A stretch of 64,000 nt of DNA from contig JAANBB010000007.1 of NCBI GenBank assembly GCA_014621425.1, positions 340,133-404,132 of the forward strand. Direction: 5' to 3'. Shown here in pieces: positions 57,693 through 64,000 of this stretch. This DNA is from Cylindrodendrum hubeiense. Lineage: Eukaryota; Ascomycota; Sordariomycetes; Hypocreales; Nectriaceae. Made by a program: the position numbers and the translations under genes. Numbering within the stretch: the first letter of the stretch is position 1; every line of letters starts with the position of its first letter. Below the pieces are notes generated by a model that saw only the letters and a list, made by a program, of their open reading frames with translations, made no database searches and was not told where the DNA came from.

Positions 57693-58438
57693 CGGGCTAA
57701 CGGAATACACTGAAAGAACTACTTCGTCTCGTATTTCTAAACGGCCTTGCTCATGGTTGGATCTTGGAGATGGCTACGATGCAAGTAGCAGAACCATGTG
57801 ATAAATCAACGGTCCGCATACAGGCCTCTGAACAATGCATAAACAATTAAATATTACCAATGATGTGAATTATATAAAAGAGCACCGATTTGTATGAATT
57901 TGCACTAGTCTCCTAAAAACTAGCCCATTCAAACAAACAAAGCATTATCCGCAAGCTTCCTATTGACTAGCTTTTCGACCATTCCGTACGCATCGGCGTG
58001 AAGGTCATGACAGCGCATTTCTTTGTGTGAATGACCACTAGCTTTAAATTGCGACAGGATCTTAAGTACATTAATCCATATTCTCAAAACGTCTTTGTGA
58101 ATAACAAATTGACTGCATACGGTCGGTGATTTGACTCGGCCCACATTTTAGTCCGTTTCACGGAAACACACAGCCAAGTTCTGCTGAGTTCACAGTGAAC
58201 GAGATATGGAGTTTCTAATTGAACTCTGGGACATATGGTCTGTCACTGAACATCATTGAGGTGAATTGCTTCTCGAAAAATTATAAAAGCCGGTCCAGAT
58301 CAACTCGAAATCTAACTTCTTCTCTCCTCACCAACCCACAACAATAACAACCCACAACACCAACCTCTAACAACCTTCAGTTGTCTTACGACACCACTAA
58401 CCCTCCCAACAACTCCTCTTACTTCAAATCACCTCAAA
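57693..58438. promoter_or_regulatory. Spacer with promoter of small protein B
   Basis: 746 bp between the two paralogues. A TATAAAA box at 58282-58288 and a long CT/CA-rich leader precede the second ATG. This looks like a strong, independent promoter. No further gene. Confidence 0.6.
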
Positions 58439-58678
58439 ATGCCTGGAGTTCTCCTCCCCACTGTCCGTGAGGACCACACTGTCTGGAGCTGCCCCTGGCC
58501 CATCGACGAAAACATCATCTGCTCTGCCAGCAACCAAATGACCGAGACTACTTGCCGCAACTGCGGAAAGGTTCGGTGGGTTGGAGCCGAGGCCATCTCC
58601 AACACCGGCATGATCATCGGCGAGCTCACCGGTCATGACCCTGTTACCACGGAGGAGATCTGGACTTACTACTACTAG
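58439..58678 (+). CDS. Small zinc-knuckle protein B, paralogue of the 84-aa protein
   Basis: An intronless 79-aa protein with a TCAAAATGCC start. The finger is W16-x-C18-x9-C28-x3-N32-x6-C39-x2-C42, again RanBP2-like with an enlarged first knuckle. Preceding VREDHTVWSC and following CGKVRWVGAEAI...GMIIGELTG align with the upstream 84-aa gene. The codon choice is strongly C-ending and the leader is long and pyrimidine-rich, both signs of high expression. It ends in aromatic residues (WTYYY). The pair arose by tandem duplication and has since diverged. Function unknown. Confidence 0.75.
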   Translation: MPGVLLPTVREDHTVWSCPWPIDENIICSASNQMTETTCRNCGKVRWVGAEAISNTGMIIGELTGHDPVTTEEIWTYYY

Positions 58679-58996
58679 TTGGTGGCCTCCACTAACAACC
58701 AAGTCATCCTACATTTGGAGGACCCTTTTCCTTGAGTCGCAATTCGGAATAGAGAAAAAGAGATGCAGGTCATCATAGATCATAGATGGAGACATTGGCT
58801 GGTCCAAGTCGGGTGAATTCGGAGCACGGAAGGAAATAACACGGGAGAAAAAGTAGTCAACTCGATGAATTATTTAATAAAATTACGTTGACTCCAAATA
58901 GCTTTTTGCCAAATGATAACCTCGTAAAGTGATAAGGACCTGGCATAAGCTTAGTCTTGCCTCTGTAGACAAAACTCTCAACGCGGCCAATTGTAT
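58679..58996. other. Convergent spacer
   Basis: 318 bp of 3' flanks, A+T-rich, no gene seen. Confidence 0.7.
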
Positions 58997-60806
58997 TTAG
59001 TACACATATCTGAAGCTCAGATTCTCCTTGTCCGTGAGATCATCCCAAGCCCGGCCCGTGCTGTCTTCCCTAGCCTCAGCGACGCCCTGGGCGACCAGCT
59101 CATCTCTCTTCTTGTTCTCGCGGCGAAGATGCCATCGGAGGAAGAGAATGATAATAACAAGGAGGGAGTAGCATCCAAGATGGGTGGCGAAGGCAATGAA
59201 GTACCTTGGACCGTCCCAGGCGAGGAACACTTGGGGTCCTATATCAAATTAGTATGGTGATGTGCCAGTTTCAATGCGAGTTACTTACCGATGGCGTTTC
59301 CAGCAGCCCAGATGATGAAGTTAAGGGCCACAGCCACAGTCTTCTTGGTCTGTCCAGCAATGTTTCGCGAGATCATAGAGAGCGCCAGGGTCTGTGCGGA
59401 CCAGAAAGAGAGGGTGATGTAGTAGCTGATGAGGAGACCGACGTGCTGAGAAAAGGTCTCGTTGGGGACGGTCATGAGGAGGATAGTACCGACAAAAGAC
59501 CTGCGGTTATTAGCACAGCGACCTTGGGACTCGTGTTTTCGGGACTTACGGAATACAGAAACCCAGCATGACGAGGAGGTTCTGGCTGGTCTTCTTGACG
59601 AGCCACACCGAGGAGAGCAGCACAATGATGATGTAGAAGCCCAGCACCATGGCAAGCAGCTGCGTCTCGAGGGTGGTAAATCCAAAGTTCTTGATGATAA
59701 TGTTGGCGAAAGCACCCAGTCCTGAGGTGGGGAGCGTGGTGCACAGGGCAATTAGGGCGTATCCCCAGACCTGCGGGTCCTTGAGACCCTCGATGAATTG
59801 CTCGCGCTTGAACGTGCGGTTCTGCATACCGGTCTGGTTATCGCGAACACGCTCAACCATCTCGTGCTTCTCCTGCTCGGTGAAGCAGTGGGCTCGCATA
59901 GGTGAACTGGCGTAATTCAGTTAGAAAAGCGTCGGGAGTTGTAGGGGGTAGTTGGCACGTACTCGGGCATCCACCACAGCACAAAGACGCCGAAGACGAC
60001 TGAGATGATACCGTAGGTCAGGAAGAGCCACTGCCAAGACTTAAGAGGGCCAGTCTTGATGAGCGAAAAGCAGTAGGCAAGAAGTCCGCCGACAATCTGC
60101 TGGGCTCCGTTCATCATGTACCAGTAGGTGACTCGGGCCGTCTGTTCCTCTCGGCGATACCACATGGCGGAGATGATGATGAAGGCAGGCTGGCAAGCAG
60201 ACTCGAAGATACCGAGCAGGGTTCGGACAACGACAAGGCCGGTGAAGTTTGTGCAGGCGGCGTGGCAGGCCAGGACGGTTCCCCAGGCGATGATGGAGAA
60301 ACTGAGGTACTTGGCGATCGGGACTCGGGCAATGATGTAATTCTGGGGGTATTCGACGACCAGGATGGCGATGTAAATACAGGTGGTCAACCAGGAATAC
60401 TGCAGGCGGTCGTTAGCACGCTGCGTCAACGGCGTCGCGCGAGAAGCAAGCTAACCTTCTGGGTCACGAAGCCCTCAGCGTCCACCATGCCAGTGTCGGC
60501 CGGCAGGCCCATGATGGACGAGAACGAGAGGGTGCCCTTGTCAATGGCCTGGAGGAAGTATGTCAAGATCATGATGAGCAGGACCCGCTTGTCGATCTTC
60601 TTGCGAAGCTCGATGTTGCGCTCCGGCGAGATGTCGATGCGCACATCGGAGGCGTACGCTGCGACCTCCTTGTCGACGCGCTCGGAGTGGTAGGTGGGCT
60701 TCTCCAGGTCGGCCGAGGGTCGTTCCACCTCGGCGATGGAGCGCTTGTGCAGGCCATTGTCGGTGGCCGCAATGTCCTTGGAGCCGCCAATGTCGTTGGA
60801 CGCCAT
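58997..60806 (-). CDS. MFS anion:cation symporter (Dal5/allantoate-permease type)
   Basis: Five exons (60806-60456, 60399-59963, 59906-59550, 59500-59289, 59238-58997), with introns of 49-56 nt, close to 532 aa. Twelve helices are expected. The ACS family is shown by the N-terminal RKKIDKRVLLIMILTYFLQ line, YSWLTTCIYIAILVVEYPQN after helix 1, ESACQPAF in helix 4/5, a PDSPMRAHCFTEQEK cytoplasmic loop, and QTKKTVAVALNF with a following AAGNAIGPQ. Fungal members carry allantoate, nicotinate, pantothenate and other organic anions; bacterial relatives carry hexuronates. The gene is divergent from a GH105 unsaturated-uronide hydrolase, so uptake of pectin-derived uronides is an attractive inference, not shown. 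Confidence 0.9.
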
Positions 60807-62126
60807 GGTTGAAGATGGCGCGGGGTGGGAGGTCTGGGGGCAATGGGAAGCGCGGCGCTGCAGTTTAAAGGTGAGGCCCGGGTCGTCTGAACTCTTGGCT
60901 TGTCAGGTGCATAAACTCATCTTGGACATGGGCCGGACTCAGGTTTTATCTAAGAATTTTGCCCGNCGGGAAATGGGGTTCCCCAGGCGCTAGCCACACA
61001 CAGGGAGCTTTCCCCAGACCCCAGACAGCTCGCAGGGCGCGCTGGGCAACTGTCCGAGGCTCCCAGGCCGCAGAGGTGCTGCTCCTCGCGGTCTTTTGGC
61101 CCGAGGCGCCGATACGAGGCTCGGTGGTGCGGTACAGGTTGGGCCATGGCAACCCCAAGGTCCCCAACCGTTCGCATCTCGAGATGTGGCGGTTTGGGGA
61201 TGGCCTCGTCAGCCGACGGCAGTGGCTCCACACGGCGCTCATTCGGCGAGAAGAACCGGAAGCAGCAGGATTCGCGAAATTTCAATGCAACGTGAGGCAC
61301 AAGCGGCAGATTTCGATTAACATCATGATAGCAGTGTTGGCGGCTTCATCGGCTGATGCTGTGAGGGCATGGGGATAAGACTCCGCGATCAGGACATGGT
61401 CTCCTTCTCCAACCCACATACCCCGTACCGCAATTGATACCCAAGGATTCCCCCAAGTCGGCTGCAATGCAAGCTCCCCGCTCCCCGCCTCGTCTAATGC
61501 AAACTCGTCCAACCACGGGGAGAGATGCCTTGACGGACGTATGGGGAAACCATCCCCACCGCCATACTACTCGAGCGCTTCTGCCCCGGCGGAAATGATT
61601 GGCCCTCCCTCTCCCCCGACAAAATGACTGGCTCTCCTTGTCCCCCGACGAATGACTCGTTCCCCTCCCCGAGCAGACAGGCCATGACTTGACGTCAAAG
61701 CTCCTCATAGTCGCGAACCTTGTGCCCTTAGAGGCTAGCGGAACGCCTCCGCGTATCCCCGCCCCCACCCCCACCCCCAATGGTGTGGAGATGCGGAGAA
61801 GTTGTGGAGTGATGGAGACTTAAATCACACAACATGGACAAAACAGACAATCCGGATGGCCATTGAGAGTCCCATCTCGGTCTACATCGTCCCGAAACGA
61901 GATCATCACGCGCCGAGGTGGCCAGGTGCCTAAGCGAACCCAGTTTACCCACCAGTTAATTCCCCGCGGAGACTGCCCCCTTTAAGTTGCCATACCGCCT
62001 CGACTCGTCGAGAAACCCTGACCTCTCAGCCCAGGATCCAACCAGGGAACGCGACACACCCGTGATTTGCCACCTACCCGGGTTCACTCCTTTCATATCT
62101 AGCCCATTTAGTCTTTATACTGCATC
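60807..62126. promoter_or_regulatory. Divergent promoter region of the symporter and GH105 genes
   Basis: About 1.3 kb, G+C-rich on the left, pyrimidine-rich near the GH105 start. It contains one ambiguous base (N at 60966). C-rich tracts such as CCCCGCCCCCACCCCCACCCCC lie near 61757-61780. No gene is supported. Confidence 0.55.
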
Positions 62127-63245
62127 ATGCCGACTCACGTCCAGGGCATCGCGTCGGACCAGATCCACAAACAGGTCCGGCAGCTGATCCATGAGCTCGT
62201 CAACATCTCGGACACGACGGGCGAGTTTTTGATGACGCTCGCGGATGGCCAGGTCATCGACACCAAAGGATGGAACGACTGGGAGTGGACGCACGGCATC
62301 GGGCTGTACGGCATCTGGAAGTACTACGAGCTGACGGGCGAGGATGAGTACCTCAAGATCATCGAGGACTGGTTCCAGGCGCGGTTCAAGGAGGGCCACA
62401 AGGGCAAGAACATCAACACCATGGCCGTCTTCCTGACGCTGGCCTTTGTCTACGAGAAGACGGGAAACCCGACCTACCTGCCGTGGCTCGACAGCTGGGC
62501 CGAGTGGGCATACCACGACCTGCCGCGGACCAAGTACGGCGGCATGCAGCACATTACGTACCTGGAGGTCAACGAGCAGCAGCTCTGGGACGACACGCTG
62601 ATGATGACGGTGATGCCGCTGGCCAAGATCGGCGTGCTGCTCAACCGGCCGCACTACGTCGCCGAGGCCAAGCGCCAGTTCCTCCTGCACATCCAGTACC
62701 TGTTCGACACCAAGACGGGGCTGTTCTTCCACGGCTGGACATTCAAGGAGGGCGGACACAACTTTGCCGACGCGCGATGGGGCCGCGGCAACAGCTGGGT
62801 GACGATTGTTATTCCCGAGTTTGTGGAACTGCTAGGTCTGGGAGAAGACGACCCGATCCGGTCGCATTTGTTGAACACGCTCAACAGCCAGTGCGAAGCG
62901 CTGTCAAAACTGCAGCTGCCGAACGGCCTGTGGCGGACGCTCCTGGACGTGCCGGAGGAGGAGGGGTCCTACGTCGAGGCCAGCGCGACGGCCGGATTCG
63001 CGTACGGCATCCTCAAGGCGGAGCGACGGAAATACATTGGCAAGGAGTACTCGGAGGTGGCCATCAAGGCCGTCAAGGCGGTGATAGACAACATCAGCCC
63101 CGAGGGCGAGCTGCTCAACACGTCGTTTGGCACGGGCATGGGGCACGACCTGCAGCACTACAAGGACATCCCGCGGACGAGCATGCCGTACGGGCAGGCG
63201 ATGGCGATGATGGCGCTGGTGGAGTTTCTGCGGGCGTTTGTGTAG
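62127..63245 (+). CDS. GH105 unsaturated rhamnogalacturonyl/uronyl hydrolase
   Basis: A single exon of 372 aa with no signal peptide, so it is intracellular like most family members. The (alpha/alpha)6-barrel proteins of GH105 (YteR/YesR type) remove the 4,5-unsaturated galacturonyl unit left by pectate or rhamnogalacturonan lyases through hydration of the double bond. Family features are NDWEWTHGIGLYGIWKYY (50-67), KNINTMA, the active-site LWDDTLMM (153-160, with D155/D156), the GRGNSWV line, and the C-terminal TSMPYGQAMAM. The gene is transcribed away from an anion symporter; together they could form an import-and-hydrolysis pair for unsaturated pectin fragments. The frame is very G+C-rich at third positions. 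Confidence 0.95.
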   Translation: MPTHVQGIASDQIHKQVRQLIHELVNISDTTGEFLMTLADGQVIDTKGWNDWEWTHGIGLYGIWKYYELTGEDEYLKIIEDWFQARFKEGHKGKNINTMAVFLTLAFVYEKTGNPTYLPWLDSWAEWAYHDLPRTKYGGMQHITYLEVNEQQLWDDTLMMTVMPLAKIGVLLNRPHYVAEAKRQFLLHIQYLFDTKTGLFFHGWTFKEGGHNFADARWGRGNSWVTIVIPEFVELLGLGEDDPIRSHLLNTLNSQCEALSKLQLPNGLWRTLLDVPEEEGSYVEASATAGFAYGILKAERRKYIGKEYSEVAIKAVKAVIDNISPEGELLNTSFGTGMGHDLQHYKDIPRTSMPYGQAMAMMALVEFLRAFV

Positions 63246-64000
63246 GGTATGCGAGATGAGGCAGCAGATGGAAGATGACGAATCAGAGGACGAAGCAGAT
63301 GAGGACAAAGCAAGAACAGCAGTGTACAGAATGCAGACTGTAGAAGCTGAATGACGCTCGGAATGAAATGACAAGCATATGAGTAATTGGATGAATCCCA
63401 TTGGCTGGTGCCTGTGCAACGGTGAGTAAAACGTGCTCGAGGTTGGACCCGGACGATCGGAATGTGTAGACCGGTTTGGTGGCACTGTCGCACTTGAGTG
63501 CCGTAGTGGTGTGGCGACGTGATGGTGGTGGGAGACGATGGGCGATGATGGTGTGCTGGATCATGCACGTGACGCCGGACTTGATCGGTCTTCGGTCATA
63601 TGTCCCGACAAGGAAAGTAGTAATCGCTCTATCGTGCTATGTGCAGTTCTCCCCAGGCAGGTGGATGTCTATTGTTAGGGATTAGCGACCTGTGAAGATA
63701 TACTAAAGACGCAAGGTGGACGGCGTGTCACCCCAATATCCTCAGCATCATCACATCGCTAGCTCAGCGGCTAGTCCGCCAAACCCCAAACCGCGGCGGC
63801 ACAAAGCAGCCCAAACAACGTCATCGATCGTCTTCTAGCGGCGCCTTCGTTTCTTTTTCTCCCACACGCGGCGACAAGGCCCTTAGTTAGTGGCCGCCTC
63901 CATCTCAGCCCGTTCCCCCCATCGCCGACACCAGACGTCCCCCCGCATCTCGGATCTCGCTCGGCGCACCAGTGCCTGCCGTGGCGGACGGGCTGCGCCG
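63246..64000. other. 3' flank of the GH105 gene
   Basis: 755 bp to the window edge. No gene is supported. Confidence 0.6.

Noticed and set aside
1..64000. CRISPR arrays, insertion sequences or bacterial operon features
   Set aside because: Gene structure is eukaryotic throughout; the tandem repeats seen are directly adjacent units without spacers, and no inverted-repeat-bounded transposase was found.

Overview
This window is nuclear DNA from a filamentous ascomycete (Pezizomycotina, most likely a Sordariomycete). The evidence is short 48-84 nt spliceosomal introns with GTRNGT/CTRAY/YAG signals, CACCATG-type start contexts, Zn(II)2Cys6 regulators, a CYP51, a siderophore-iron MFS transporter, a fungal rhodopsin-fold protein, an NLP and a HET-S/NLR pair. 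Twenty-two protein genes are supported. No rRNA, convincing tRNA, intact transposon or CRISPR array was seen. Exon limits were worked out by hand from splice signals plus frame closure, so they are models.

Layout. 884-5610: an aldehyde dehydrogenase converges on an ankyrin-repeat protein whose frame is broken once by a G/C homopolymer. 5611-9981: a long GC-rich stretch without a credible gene. 9982-22323: an Upc2-like Zn2Cys6 factor, a type-B carboxylesterase, then an SDR, a second Zn2Cys6 factor, a secreted metallo-beta-lactamase-fold hydrolase and a SnoaL-like protein. This resembles a small catabolic or detoxification cluster. 23730-32616: a small conserved Cys-rich/coiled-coil protein, a MYND-finger protein, a vWA plus papain-like protease plus zinc-ribbon protein (one frameshift), and mannitol 2-dehydrogenase. 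34408-42748: an S28 secreted peptidase, a CYP51 with a GC-AG intron, and a seven-helix rhodopsin-fold membrane protein.

44594-50376 is the highlight. A secreted NLP gene is followed by a HET-S-type gene (HeLo death domain plus two-repeat amyloid prion-forming domain, 289 aa) and, 602 bp downstream on the same strand, a NACHT NLR. The first exon of the NLR encodes a third copy of the amyloid motif (R0-like). This is the architecture of the Podospora HET-S/NWD2 amyloid signalling system, but here the NLR carries ankyrin-like rather than WD40 repeats.

50777-64000: a siderophore transporter with a perfect SREA/GATA site upstream, a small conserved protein, two tandem paralogous small proteins with a RanBP2-like zinc knuckle, and a divergent pair of an anion:cation-symporter MFS protein and a GH105 unsaturated-uronide hydrolase that may cooperate in pectin-fragment use.
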